A stretch of 64,000 bases of DNA from Candidatus Obscuribacterales bacterium (GCA_019752635.1 JAIELX010000016.1:62001-126000), one strand, 5' to 3'. Shown: positions 9,259 through 19,231, counted from the first letter of the stretch. A program made the numbers and translations. The notes: generated by a model not told the origin, from the letters alone.

Positions 9259-12200
9259 TTACTCAACAATCACAACTTCTGAGTTTCCTCGACCAAACGT
9301 CTCGGGTTCATACATCTCCTCGGCCTTAGGTGGCGGCGCGATGAATGTTCCCACGGTAGTCGCCCTGGCAACATACGAAAAGCTGTGTGTTCCTTCCGGT
9401 AGATACCCGGTGAATGCTTCGGCTCTTTGATCGCGCAGATTCGTGTATTCGTACCACTGCGGACGATACCACCAACAACGCGACATATCCGAGTCATCGG
9501 AAGCGTCGACCACAGCTTGAGTACCCGCTAACTCCGGATTGAGGGGCTCGAAGCCCGCCGGTAGGGGATCAACAAGTGCAACGTGAAAGCGGTCGGCGGG
9601 AGTATTCATCTTGACACGCACACGAACCAAAGCTCCTGGCTTAACATGCCAAACTCCGCTGTCATCACGCCTTATGTCAGACGGACTTTCCACCGCTTCA
9701 TAGGTGCGACTGACATCGAAGCCTTGATCCAAACGGGCAACTTTCAAGTTGCGAGGCGCGTACGTGAAGCCCAGTCTGTAATACAAGCGGCCCTGTCCTT
9801 CTTTGCTTATGATCAAAGGTTGTTCCTTCTCCCAGCGCCTGTAGAGCGACTCTGTAGGCATGGACAGCGTCCGAGTTTCGGTGGTCCGTCCCCTAAACTG
9901 ACTGTCGCCGAGATAGAGATCGCCGAACCACGTTCTGGCTGTGAACTGCGGCGTATTCTTCTCGTAAGCGCGGAAGTAGCGATCAAGGGCGATGCTCGCA
10001 ATCGCATTGTCTTGCGTATTTGACCATGCGCCTCGCTTTCTCGAAGCAAGCAACCCTTTGACTAACTTCGGTATGACAATGTTCTCCGGTGAACTTTGAA
10101 TTAGCGCATCAAGAACCAAACCGGTTGTCCTTACCGGCGATTGAAACAGCCAACACCTGCCACCTTCGGCAGACCATCGACTGTCGGCGGTCGAGGCGGT
10201 AACGTTCAGCGAGTTGTTCAGCAGCCTCTCGATCTCTTCAACCTGCGTAGCAAGCGCCTTGCTGTCTAGAGCGACAACCAGCATGCGCGCCAGGAACTCC
10301 GGCGAACGCTTGCTCAGCGCTTTCTTTCCAAGCAGCTTCCGGGCCTGAGACTGAACGTCGTCACCAAATAACTTGCGCACATAGAGCGCATAGGCCTCAA
10401 CCTCTTCTTTTGTTTCTTCATCGTAGGTATTTGGAATATGCGAGTCAATTCTGCGCAAGTAGTTCTTGCATCGGTCTAAGACACGACGTTCTACTGCATA
10501 ACCCTTTTTCGAACAGGTTGCCAGTGCCTGAGCAGCGTAAACACTCACATAGGGATAATCGAAGCTGTCAGGAGTCCAGTAGCCAAACCAGCCTGATTCC
10601 GCCTGTCTCGAGAGAAGGGTCTTCAGCCCTCCTGCCACGCACGCGTCCAGTTCCGCAGGGGAGGTTCCGGGAATCTTGAAAGCGGACAGAACGTCCTTAA
10701 GCGTCGCAAGAACTATGATGCGAGACGATAGTTGTTCAGAACATTCAAAGCTGTATCCCTTCAAATAGACAACGGCATCGGTCAGCTCCTGAAGCGCCGT
10801 TGAACTGGTCGACACATCCAGCCCGCCAATTTGAGTGAAGATGTCGGAAGGAGGCTTGAACGGTTGCGTCATGAGCTCGTGAATTTGATCCATGGTTCCG
10901 TAGGTAGCAAACGTCTCCGTGGTGGCAGGCGTGTAAACGGGAAATGCAAACTCCTGAGCGTCCGCGAAATCGCCGGACACGCAAACCGATTGAAAAGCGG
11001 CTTTGCCGGCGTCTTCAGCGCTGAGAGGGAAGCGCAGCTCTCCGCGCTCTCCGGCGGCAAGACTAACCTGTTTTCCAACTCCAGCTGTTAGTGCACTGGA
11101 CGAACCACGTAACGCAACTGAGACTTTCCGGTCCTGCTCTGTCTGGTTCTGCAAAACGAACGAAAGCTCACACTTATCTCCTAAGTTGAGAAATCGCGGC
11201 GGAGACTGGCGCAACGCCAGCGGAAGCCGTGCGGTGATACCACTTTCTCCCGTTCCGAAATTGGTGGCACCTGAGATCGCAAATGCCATCACTCGATAAC
11301 GCGTCAAACTGTCCGGCAGTTTAAAGGAAACACGCGCACCGCCCTTTTCGTCGGTAACCGTCTTTGTCTCGAATACCGCCAGGGGGTCGAAGTTCGAACG
11401 CACTGCAATTGGCGGCGAAGACTCTATCATCGGAGGAGGAGGAGGCGGCGGCGCTGCGGCATAGCCGTCGGCCGTGCCTCCGGGAAGCGGCGGTGGCGGC
11501 AGAGATGGCGCAGGCAATGAACTTGCGGCTTCGTCGTCACCTTTTCTCTTCGACACATGGCGCTGACTCTCCATGTTCTTGCGTCCTGAATCAGCTCTGA
11601 CAAATTGGATGCCGTCCGTTGAATCTTGCGATTGCGCCTGCGATGGGCGCGCCGTATAGAAGACCGGCAGCGGATCTTTCAATGTGTAATTGGAAAGCAT
11701 CAATACACTTTCATCCACAACTACAAGCGTAACTTGACTGCCGGATTGCGGCTTGCCATCGGCACCCCTGACCAGCACATCAACGGCTGCATTCGCCCCG
11801 GGTGTTGTGATCGCGTTATCCGGTTTCACTTCGACCTGAAGTTTGCGCTTTAACGGCGGCACAGCGATCGCAATTTGAGACGAAACTCGGCGAGTCCACC
11901 ACCGCTCAGGCAGCGCATTGGCGCCCTTAGCCGACTCCACAAGGTAGAAGTCTGCAGTTATGCCCGGAACATACACGTCCTTTATAGGAATGTCCACATA
12001 ACCCATTCCGCCCTTAACGGAAAACGGCTGCGAAGAAACAATGCCACCACGCGCAATCGTCATAATACCTTCGGCTGCTTCGAATGGCGATCGCACTGCA
12101 ATATGGGCAACATCGCCGTCCTGATAGCTGGTTTTGTCGGCGCTGAGTTCCACCGTCGGCTCCGCACCTACCGGTGAGTAATACGAAGTGTCAGTTTCGC

Positions 12201-15200
12201 CGGGAAAAACATGCAAGTGATGTTCCGCTAAATTCTGCCGTCCCTCGGCATCGGTCACTGTAGCCCGAATGAGGTATTGCCCGGCTTTCTGGAACTTAAC
12301 GGGCACCGTCACCGGTTCACTGCGGCTGTCAATCAACTGCTCAGCAACAATCGATTCTGTCAGTGAGTTCGGGGCACCACCGGCATCAGGCGGCATCAAA
12401 ACAGTCTGTAGCTTGATGGAAGAGGGCTCAGTCTTCCCGTCGATATCGACGCAAACAGCTTTCACATCTATGGATTCACCGGCCTTCACGAACCAGCGAT
12501 CACACCTCAAACCAACGTATTTCTTGGACGGATGAATCAGAACCGACGTACTGGCACAAAATCGCTGGCGGTTCACATCGTCCACGTTGGCGCTAACAGC
12601 GACTGTCACGGGTCGCGGAACGGCCAACGCTGCAAGCCTAAGCTCTAGCGCGGACTTTCCAGTGATTCCCGTAAAACCAAGCGCAGCAGTGATTTGCTCT
12701 GACGCGTAGCCATCCCGGTCATTGGGCTGAAACTCATACTCGCTCCATCCTGCAGGAGTGAAGGTACCGGCCGTACCCGTTGCATTCCAGGATACAGCGG
12801 CGCCATTGAGGGCACCACCGGCAAGATACTGTGCCGACACTTGCACTACTGGCGGTGTCGCACCCAGAAGATGAGGAGTCGACGCGTCAACATCCTCAAG
12901 AGCAACACTGAATTCCGGTCGGCGAAACTCCTCGACGGACAATACGCCCCAATTTTCCCAATCATTTATACTAACCGGGCAATCGCCTGTCTGCGCATTC
13001 TCAGGAAGTCGGAAGGACACTTCAAACGCACCAAAGCGGTCAAGTTTTACGTCACCTTTAAAGAACTCTACGCCGCCGGTACTTCTCACCTTAACTTTGG
13101 CAGTGGTACCGGCCTTTGGCACGGTCAAACCAGCAAGCGGAGCACCGGCCAATGTTCGGCTGCACGCCTTGAGGTGCACTTCCTCCCCTGGTCGGTAGAG
13201 GCCTCTATCGCTGAAGCAATACCACAGCTGCTCGGACTCCTTTGTCTGTTCAGGGTCACAATACGTTGCTCTGTAGCCCAAGGCATAAGCGCTGTCAGAA
13301 CCAAGGGTGGCCTGAATAATGCTGCAGGCAGATACTCCTTTGAGCACGGCAACGCCATGAGCATCTGTAACTGCGCTGATTTTTCCCGCTTTTACCGTGG
13401 CGCCGGCAACGGGCCTACCAGTATCGAGCGCTGTCACCATCACTTGCTGTTGCCGGCTGTCCTTCAGCGCGCGCACGGCAAGATTAGTGGACTGCAGCCA
13501 CAACGATAGTACTTCTTTGTATGGCGTGTCCTTCTGTGGAGCTGGTTCAGCGTGCAAGACAAACTGACCATGTCCAGTCTGCAGAAATGGCTTCAAGTTC
13601 ACCTTGGTCTCTGCGACCTGATCAGGTGGAGACTGAATGCGCAATGTCGAGGACCAAACCGGTTTCTGCGCCGGAGACAACCCGACACCGTTGGTCCAAC
13701 CGGACGGCTCGACCTTGTACAACTTAACTCTTACGGAAGAATAATTGATAGTAAATAGTGAGAAATTTGTTTGTCCCGGCGCCAGCGTGAACGCGCGAGA
13801 CCGGTCGTATGAGCCGTACATGCTCGGTACGAATCGGCGCACGGTAAACGGCACAGGCTCGTCAGTAATTAACTTTTGCCCGTAAACATCGGTGAGAGCA
13901 CGGCTGAGAACGACACTATATTTGACTCCGAATTTCTTTGCTCCGCTAATACTGATTTCGGAGCCAGACTGCGTGATTTTGGCTCCGGGTATTGAGGGGC
14001 GAATTTGCACCATCGAGGGCTTGAACAGCCTCGCATCCAAATTGTTGGTGAAAGACACCGTAACCGATGCAGTCGGTTCCATCGGCTCGAGGGTGTACGC
14101 TTCAAGCCTCGGGTAAATTTTGAAAGTCTTAGACTCGCTCTGCGACATCGTACGCGAGCCGCTAGCACCGGGGATTCCGGCGCCAAGCTTCACTTCCACC
14201 TCCGTACCGGGAGACAGCGCAAGGGTCGGCTTGAACATAAGGTATCTGTTCGACTTGTCGGAGATAACCATCGAGAGATAAGCGTCCTTCTTCACTTCCT
14301 CATCGGTTAAAAGACTCACTGGGACCGATTTCGATCGGCCCCCTGATTTTGCAATTAAGCTCACTTTCTTTATCGCCGCTTGCTTGTTTAGAGGCTGGCT
14401 GAACATCGCCACCATATGCGGACGCAAAGAGTGCGCCAACTCTTGCGGCTGAAAGTCCACAACCTGAGGTGCCGCCGTTTGAAAGCTCCATGTAACCGCC
14501 TTTGGCAAGGCATTGCCAATCGCGGACTTAACTCCGGCAGGAACAGTCACCGAATAAACTGTTGCTAGCGGAAACTGTTTCTTGAGCGGTTCAAACAAAA
14601 GCGTGCGAGTGTCTACCCATCGCCAACGTCCCTCAGGCTCCGGCACCAACTTTATGAAAGGCGGTCTGGACCCTCTCGACTCAGTTATCGAAGACAGGGG
14701 TACCATTGGCTGAGAAAATGTAATCGCAACCTGATTGCTCTCGGCACGTAATTCGCCCTCGGGAGAATAACGCACGACGCGAAGAGGAGAACGGTCCACC
14801 GCTTTACTGACAGGAGCAGCAATAGGCTCCGTGGTGGGAGGGAACGGTAGGTTGACCTGCTTTTGCGGCAGCGCAGGCGGCTTTATCGGTTCGGGCAGGT
14901 TGAGCGAAACTTTCGACGGTAACTTCAAAGGGGTTACCCGAGCAAAAATCCTTTCGACTTCATCTTGCGAAATGGGCGCAGCATCAAGAAGTTTAGCAGT
15001 CGGCGCCGCTTCTAACTTTGCGTCTCTAGTTTTTGCCGTAAGTTCGAACAGGCGTTTGACTGATGTCGACTCGTCGGTGGAGGTCGACGGTGCATCGGGA
15101 TCATAAACTTGCTCACCGGGACCGGGCATGGCAGGCAAGTAGGTTCGCGGTTGAGGCCCCGACGACTTCGGCTTCGACCACGTGAGCGGGGGCGGGGGCG

Positions 15201-15342
15201 GCGGTAAATGCGGAGGGGGCAGAGGTGGAGGAGCGGAAGCCGCAGCAGTCAGCGGCATCTGCACGCCCATAACCAGAAGTATTAGTACCGCAACTCGGCG
15301 TCTGAGTGTGGTACCCATTGGTTCAGATTGATGCGCTTGCAA
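9259..15342 (-). CDS. Bacterial alpha-2-macroglobulin (YfaS/MagD-type), thioester-containing
   Basis: Envelope protease trap. Bacterial alpha-2-macroglobulins are thought to bind attacking proteases covalently after bait cleavage. The start is TTG 15342, supported by GAGG 8 bases upstream; the ATG nine codons on (15318) is an alternative. A signal sequence (RRRVAVLILLVMGVQMPLTAAA) leads into a polyproline stretch. Macroglobulin-like beta domains follow, with a second proline-rich insert near residues 1270-1310 that may act as bait or linker. The A2M signature (VSFKLPDSLTRYRVMAFA) comes next, then the thioester motif Cys1534-Ser-Glu-Gln1537 in YSFECSEQLSSR with the helical thioester domain. 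The C-terminus has the family's ending (ARATTVGTFIAPPPKAEEMY). At 2027 residues it is somewhat longer than usual. No pbpC partner is adjacent. Confidence 0.95.
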   Translation of the reverse strand: MQAHQSEPMGTTLRRRVAVLILLVMGVQMPLTAAASAPPPLPPPHLPPPPPPLTWSKPKSSGPQPRTYLPAMPGPGEQVYDPDAPSTSTDESTSVKRLFELTAKTRDAKLEAAPTAKLLDAAPISQDEVERIFARVTPLKLPSKVSLNLPEPIKPPALPQKQVNLPFPPTTEPIAAPVSKAVDRSPLRVVRYSPEGELRAESNQVAITFSQPMVPLSSITESRGSRPPFIKLVPEPEGRWRWVDTRTLLFEPLKKQFPLATVYSVTVPAGVKSAIGNALPKAVTWSFQTAAPQVVDFQPQELAHSLRPHMVAMFSQPLNKQAAIKKVSLIAKSGGRSKSVPVSLLTDEEVKKDAYLSMVISDKSNRYLMFKPTLALSPGTEVEVKLGAGIPGASGSRTMSQSESKTFKIYPRLEAYTLEPMEPTASVTVSFTNNLDARLFKPSMVQIRPSIPGAKITQSGSEISISGAKKFGVKYSVVLSRALTDVYGQKLITDEPVPFTVRRFVPSMYGSYDRSRAFTLAPGQTNFSLFTINYSSVRVKLYKVEPSGWTNGVGLSPAQKPVWSSTLRIQSPPDQVAETKVNLKPFLQTGHGQFVLHAEPAPQKDTPYKEVLSLWLQSTNLAVRALKDSRQQQVMVTALDTGRPVAGATVKAGKISAVTDAHGVAVLKGVSACSIIQATLGSDSAYALGYRATYCDPEQTKESEQLWYCFSDRGLYRPGEEVHLKACSRTLAGAPLAGLTVPKAGTTAKVKVRSTGGVEFFKGDVKLDRFGAFEVSFRLPENAQTGDCPVSINDWENWGVLSVEEFRRPEFSVALEDVDASTPHLLGATPPVVQVSAQYLAGGALNGAAVSWNATGTAGTFTPAGWSEYEFQPNDRDGYASEQITAALGFTGITGKSALELRLAALAVPRPVTVAVSANVDDVNRQRFCASTSVLIHPSKKYVGLRCDRWFVKAGESIDVKAVCVDIDGKTEPSSIKLQTVLMPPDAGGAPNSLTESIVAEQLIDSRSEPVTVPVKFQKAGQYLIRATVTDAEGRQNLAEHHLHVFPGETDTSYYSPVGAEPTVELSADKTSYQDGDVAHIAVRSPFEAAEGIMTIARGGIVSSQPFSVKGGMGYVDIPIKDVYVPGITADFYLVESAKGANALPERWWTRRVSSQIAIAVPPLKRKLQVEVKPDNAITTPGANAAVDVLVRGADGKPQSGSQVTLVVVDESVLMLSNYTLKDPLPVFYTARPSQAQSQDSTDGIQFVRADSGRKNMESQRHVSKRKGDDEAASSLPAPSLPPPPLPGGTADGYAAAPPPPPPPMIESSPPIAVRSNFDPLAVFETKTVTDEKGGARVSFKLPDSLTRYRVMAFAISGATNFGTGESGITARLPLALRQSPPRFLNLGDKCELSFVLQNQTEQDRKVSVALRGSSSALTAGVGKQVSLAAGERGELRFPLSAEDAGKAAFQSVCVSGDFADAQEFAFPVYTPATTETFATYGTMDQIHELMTQPFKPPSDIFTQIGGLDVSTSSTALQELTDAVVYLKGYSFECSEQLSSRIIVLATLKDVLSAFKIPGTSPAELDACVAGGLKTLLSRQAESGWFGYWTPDSFDYPYVSVYAAQALATCSKKGYAVERRVLDRCKNYLRRIDSHIPNTYDEETKEEVEAYALYVRKLFGDDVQSQARKLLGKKALSKRSPEFLARMLVVALDSKALATQVEEIERLLNNSLNVTASTADSRWSAEGGRCWLFQSPVRTTGLVLDALIQSSPENIVIPKLVKGLLASRKRGAWSNTQDNAIASIALDRYFRAYEKNTPQFTARTWFGDLYLGDSQFRGRTTETRTLSMPTESLYRRWEKEQPLIISKEGQGRLYYRLGFTYAPRNLKVARLDQGFDVSRTYEAVESPSDIRRDDSGVWHVKPGALVRVRVKMNTPADRFHVALVDPLPAGFEPLNPELAGTQAVVDASDDSDMSRCWWYRPQWYEYTNLRDQRAEAFTGYLPEGTHSFSYVARATTVGTFIAPPPKAEEMYEPETFGRGNSEVVIVE

Positions 15343-15551
15343 CGTTAGTTCCTCTAACCGACCCGATTACGGTTATGAATATCACACTTGCGAGCGCGAA
15401 ACACCGTCAAAACCACCTGACTACATGTATCCTTCGCGGGCTTCCAATGCGACCGGCAAGGCTCCACTGACAGGGTCCAGCAACCGCTCCTTAACGGGAT
15501 TGCCGGTTAATCCCCGGACAGGCCAGGGAACAACGGCCTACGGAGGCAAAA

Positions 15552-17741
15552 ATGCAGAACCCGTCTCAGCCAGTGGATAAGATAGCCACGCCAAAATCTG
15601 GCCTGCGCGTTGTAACGGCAGATCCCTGGTTGATTTGGATAGGCGGCGTTGGCATTGTGATGTGCATCATCGGTTTTGGGACAGTACCAATATTGCCGTT
15701 CGCCCTCTGCGTTGCCTACAGCCTTGCAGTCCTATTTCTCGGCGTTTTCGGCATCGAGCGAAAACTTCCTAAATTCACGCAAAACTCTCTAGGTTACGAC
15801 TGCAACCCTAAAGTTGCAGTCACGGATCAAAACAAGCTGGCATACCTAATTGACGGGCAAGGCACCTATGAAGTGACAGAGCACCGAATTCTGGTTCCCG
15901 CAGCAAAGGAATCAATCGAATTCCAATGGCTTTTTCTACCCGCCGAGGGCAATTCTCCGCCCGTTTTGGTCAAGAACCTTAGCATACCGGGCAAAGCGCT
16001 CGCAATCGCTCAAATACTGAAAGCTCGGAGCGATTTACAGATTAGCGCGCCAACACAGCGTGAGCGCTTGGCGCACCTTTTTCTTGCTTCGATTTATGCA
16101 TACAACAATTGGCTCTCAACAATAATCTTGTTGATGTGGGTGCCGCAGTTGATCATGGCAATGGTGGCATTCTCGTTCTGGACCAGAGGAAACACAGCCA
16201 ATGCAATCGGTACGCTCATTGGGGCACCACTTATATCGCTCTATTTTGTTCCATTTATCTTGACCCACGTCTGGTCCGTGAAACATAAGACTGTGTTTTT
16301 CTTCGTCAACCTGCTTCTTATGCCTGCCGGAGCACTGCTGGCAAACCGGCTCAATCTTGATTCACAGCTCTCCTATGTACCGTTGTTCACCATGTGGTCG
16401 GCGTTAGTTGCCACCATTTATCTGGCACACAAAATGCCGTTCAAAGTACGCTCCATACAAGGCGCCGACAACAACGAAAATCTGTTTCTCCCATGGAATC
16501 CGATACTTCGCACGTGGGGACACCCACTCATTGAACAAAGCAACTACACGGAATTAAGAGGTCTGTTAAAAGTTGGAGATGTTCTTGATGATCGATATCG
16601 AATAATGGAATGCATTGGCTCCGGCGGAACGGGCTCGGTGTACAAAGCTCAGGACGAAGAGTTAAACCGAATTTTGGCGGTCAAAGTACTGCACGCGGAG
16701 CAGGTGGCGGACCCCGAGGATAGAAAGAGGTTCAAGCGGGAAGCAAAATTGCTGTCTGAGCTACTTCACGAAAACGTAGCTAAACTCTACCGATTCGGCA
16801 TTGCAAAAAACCAGCTCCCGTTCTTAATCATGGAATACGTTGAAGGCAACGCACTTGACAGAATAATTGCAAGAGAAAACTGCTTCTTACCCGGCCGTGC
16901 GGCGAACCTTTTGTTGCAAATTTGCGACGGGCTTCAGTCCGCACATGACAAAGGAATAGTGCATCGCGATTTGAAACCCGGCAACATCATGGTTGGTACC
17001 ACTACAGACCACCAGGAACAGATAAAGATTATTGATTTCGGCCTGGCGTCGGGACCGGAGCATCTTCAATCTCAAAAACTGACAGCAAGCGGTCTTCTAA
17101 TTGGCACGGCGGCCTACATGAGCCCGGAACAGTGTCGCGGGGAGAAAGCAGATCCAAGATCCGACATTTACGCCTTCGGTTGCATCGCTTACGAAATGCT
17201 CACGAGCCAACCGCCATTTACATGCGAAAACCCCATAGGGTTAATGGCAAAACACATTGGTCAGCTGCCCTCCCCGGTGGATGCCTTTAGGCGCGACATT
17301 CCGCGCGGTCTGAAGTCTGTTATCGAGAAAGCTATGAGTAAATCACCGACAGATCGATATCAAACTGTTCGAGAAATGCGAGACGACTTGCGAGCAATCT
17401 CGTTCGAGGAAATAGACGCGCCCCCCATTCATTATCCAACCCACCGCAGACGCCCCACTGGGGTTCTAATTGGAGCACCAGCGTCCAGCAAGGCCTGGCC
17501 GGACCTTGTTGCACGAGTTCTCTTCCTAGGGGGCACATTGGGTCAGTTCTTGCCGCTTCTGGGGCTCGAGCAAATCAACGCGGTTACTTGTGTGGTCATT
17601 GCGGTCTTCACCGTGTACCTGGCCGGAGTGATTCATTTCCGAGCCTCTACATCGAAAATCTTAGTCCTGGGTGTTCCGTTCATCCTCATATGCCTATTCG
17701 AAATATTACTGGCGGGCATTTTCCGATTTCTTGCCAGTTGA
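15552..17741 (+). CDS. Transmembrane Ser/Thr protein kinase (Hanks type), 729 aa
   Basis: Phosphorylates proteins on Ser/Thr. ATG 15552 has GGAGG five bases upstream. The layout is unusual: several hydrophobic segments occupy about residues 25-60 and 190-300. The kinase domain sits in the middle (about residues 345-600), and two further hydrophobic segments end the protein (LFLGGTLGQFLPLLG; ILVLGVPFILICLFEILLAG). Kinase motifs are complete: the glycine loop IGSGGTGSVYKA, Lys378 in AVKVL, catalytic Asp473 in HRDLKPGN, Asp495 in DFG, and the APE-equivalent MSPEQ. It should be active. No PASTA repeats are present. The gene diverges from the alpha-2-macroglobulin gene across 209 bases, so the two could share control. 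Confidence 0.93.
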   Translation: MQNPSQPVDKIATPKSGLRVVTADPWLIWIGGVGIVMCIIGFGTVPILPFALCVAYSLAVLFLGVFGIERKLPKFTQNSLGYDCNPKVAVTDQNKLAYLIDGQGTYEVTEHRILVPAAKESIEFQWLFLPAEGNSPPVLVKNLSIPGKALAIAQILKARSDLQISAPTQRERLAHLFLASIYAYNNWLSTIILLMWVPQLIMAMVAFSFWTRGNTANAIGTLIGAPLISLYFVPFILTHVWSVKHKTVFFFVNLLLMPAGALLANRLNLDSQLSYVPLFTMWSALVATIYLAHKMPFKVRSIQGADNNENLFLPWNPILRTWGHPLIEQSNYTELRGLLKVGDVLDDRYRIMECIGSGGTGSVYKAQDEELNRILAVKVLHAEQVADPEDRKRFKREAKLLSELLHENVAKLYRFGIAKNQLPFLIMEYVEGNALDRIIARENCFLPGRAANLLLQICDGLQSAHDKGIVHRDLKPGNIMVGTTTDHQEQIKIIDFGLASGPEHLQSQKLTASGLLIGTAAYMSPEQCRGEKADPRSDIYAFGCIAYEMLTSQPPFTCENPIGLMAKHIGQLPSPVDAFRRDIPRGLKSVIEKAMSKSPTDRYQTVREMRDDLRAISFEEIDAPPIHYPTHRRRPTGVLIGAPASSKAWPDLVARVLFLGGTLGQFLPLLGLEQINAVTCVVIAVFTVYLAGVIHFRASTSKILVLGVPFILICLFEILLAGIFRFLAS

Positions 17742-17942
17742 AAACGGCTTCCTTGCAGAGGAGTCAAGCCCAAATACCGTAGCCCTCCCGTGACACACCG
17801 CACTCTTTTTGCATGACTTAAGTCCGGGAAGGCAGATGACTTTTGCCACTTATGGCGATTACGGTTATCAGCCATCATAGGAAAATGGCATTCTTGTGCC
17901 AATTTCACAAGTTTTCCACTTTTGCTCGTTATTCTTCTGCTC

Positions 17943-17993
17943 AAGCGGTGGATTACCGCTTCGACATCGGGTCCCCTCAGTTGCTTCAGGGGA
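17943..17993 (+). promoter_or_regulatory. Two leader hairpins before the GGDEF-like gene
   Basis: AAGCGGT (17943-17949) pairs with ACCGCTT (17955-17961) around a 5-base loop. TCCCCT (17972-17977) pairs with AGGGGA (17988-17993). Both lie in the likely leader 25-75 bases before the TTG start. No known riboswitch consensus was recognised. Confidence 0.35.
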
Positions 17994-18018
17994 ACGACTA
18001 ATAGCTGGGAGAAATCAT

Positions 18019-18708
18019 TTGAGCATTAATCACGAATGCAGTACTAGAACTTGCGCCTTCTGTCGCGCCCTTGTCCGCGAACCGAAAGGACGCCGAATAA
18101 ACCGAGGAAACGACGCCCCGGATAGACAGTCAGTACGAAGAGCTCGCGAAATTACTAACTCAAACAGACTAGTCCTTGCCGAAGCGGCACTTGCGACAAA
18201 CAGACCGGAAAGCCTCGAGAACGTAGTTCTCAACGACACACTTACTACCGTAGTAAACTCGCGCACATTGCTTCGAGAGCTGCGTAAGGAAATGTCGCGC
18301 GCCAACCGCTACGAAAGACCAGCATCGGTTTGCATGATTTCGCTGGACGGACTAGGCGACTTGAGCAAACAATATGGAGCGCTTGCAGGCGACCAATTGT
18401 TGAAAGCCGTTGCCGACGTGCTTCGTCGCTGTGTTAGAGACGTAGATATAATCGGTCGCTACAGCAGCACCGAATTTCTCATAGTATTGCCGGAGACACA
18501 TAAAGCCGGTGCGGCCGTAGTGGGCGAGAGAATCCGCAATGCAATGGCTCCGGAAATCATCCGCTATTGCAATGGCAACGCGTTTGTTGTCGCCGCGGTA
18601 GCCAGCGCTACATTCCCGGTAGATGGACGACAGGAAGAAGAAATACTGGGCAAGCTCAACCGTGCTGTAGCTCGGATACATTTGCAAACACGCAAACAAG
18701 CGATGTAG
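18019..18708 (+). CDS. GGDEF-domain protein with degenerate active site, 229 aa
   Basis: Belongs to the diguanylate cyclase family but is probably not catalytic. TTG 18019 is chosen because GGGAG lies 8 bases upstream; earlier in-frame starts add a stretch with no ribosome site. The N-terminus carries a Cys cluster (HECSTRTCAFC) that could bind a metal. The GGDEF fold follows from about residue 75 (LTTVVNSRTLLRELR, CMISLDGLGDLSKQYG, VLRRCVRDVDIIGRY). The signature loop reads SSTEF instead of GGDEF, losing both glycines and the first acid. This argues against cyclase activity and for a binding or regulatory role. A strong terminator follows 29 bases after the stop, so the unit is monocistronic or ends here. 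Confidence 0.82.
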   Translation: MSINHECSTRTCAFCRALVREPKGRRINRGNDAPDRQSVRRAREITNSNRLVLAEAALATNRPESLENVVLNDTLTTVVNSRTLLRELRKEMSRANRYERPASVCMISLDGLGDLSKQYGALAGDQLLKAVADVLRRCVRDVDIIGRYSSTEFLIVLPETHKAGAAVVGERIRNAMAPEIIRYCNGNAFVVAAVASATFPVDGRQEEEILGKLNRAVARIHLQTRKQAM

Positions 18709-18737
18709 TTTGCAATGATTTAGTTAGTTCTTGCGAG

Positions 18738-18763
18738 GGCGGCGTTCATAAACGCCGCCTTTT
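18738..18763 (+). terminator. Rho-independent terminator after the GGDEF-like gene
   Basis: GGCGGCGTT (18738-18746) and AACGCCGCC (18751-18759) form a perfect 9-bp stem with a CATA loop, followed by TTTT. It sits 29 bases after the stop codon. Confidence 0.88.
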
Positions 18764-18846
18764 ACTTTGCGAAAGATGGTCCCGGTTCGGTTGCCGGTGA
18801 CTATCATCGCGGATCAACTACGTCACCCGAAGTCACACCTTGTAAC

Positions 18847-18857
18847 GTAGCGGTAAC
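18847..18857 (+). promoter_or_regulatory. GTAGCGGTAAC element, copy 1
   Basis: GTAGCGGTAAC lies about 95 bases before the small ORF at 18953. It differs by one base from GTAGCGGTTAC at 19272-19282, ahead of the giant gene. A shared regulator binding site is possible, but two copies are weak evidence. Confidence 0.3.
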
Positions 18858-18952
18858 ATACCAACTACATACTTAAGACTAGAAGCCGTCGCAAATTCAG
18901 ATTTAACCATCTGAATCCGTCGAGGATCTTGTTTTGGGGGGTAGCTACAACC

Positions 18953-19231
18953 ATGCAAAAATGCGCACTATTGCCAGAGTTGTTCGTTGATCTGCAAGAT
19001 AACGCGGAACAGCAAGTATCCACGACCAGCAAGCAGGATTCGTGGCATTCCAGTCTGGAAAGACTTATTCAAGATTGCAATCAGGGATTTGATACCGCGC
19101 AGTTTGTTCGTGACTGCCAAGTTGCTGCTACCTCACGCGATCGCATTTCGAAAGTGCTCATTTTCTCAGCACTGAAGTCAGCAGGCATTGGTCCAATGTT
19201 GGCGGTTCGCCCAATTCAGAGTTCAGTTTGA
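18953..19231 (+). CDS. Small hypothetical protein, 92 aa, upstream of the giant gene
   Basis: Function not recognised. ATG 18953 has a G-run (GGGGGG) about 11 bases upstream as a possible ribosome site; a TTG at 18929 would extend it by eight codons but has poor spacing. The product is soluble, mostly helical by appearance (SSLERLIQDCNQ, DRISKVLIFSALKSAG) and contains three cysteines. It shows no helix-turn-helix or membrane segment. It lies on the same strand, 138 bases ahead of the 3497-codon gene, and both are preceded by a GTAGCGGTWAC element. A role as cofactor or antitoxin-like partner of the giant protein is conceivable from position only. Confidence 0.5.
   Translation: MQKCALLPELFVDLQDNAEQQVSTTSKQDSWHSSLERLIQDCNQGFDTAQFVRDCQVAATSRDRISKVLIFSALKSAGIGPMLAVRPIQSSV

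Noticed and set aside
9134..9430. 98-residue plus-strand open frame at the 3' end of the alpha-2-macroglobulin gene
   Set aside because: Mostly antisense to a certain gene, with no ribosome site and no family resemblance.
15343..15551. Possible riboswitch in the divergent region before the Ser/Thr kinase
   Set aside because: Small hairpins occur (for example GGATT with AATCC) but no known riboswitch consensus or terminator/anti-terminator pair was found.
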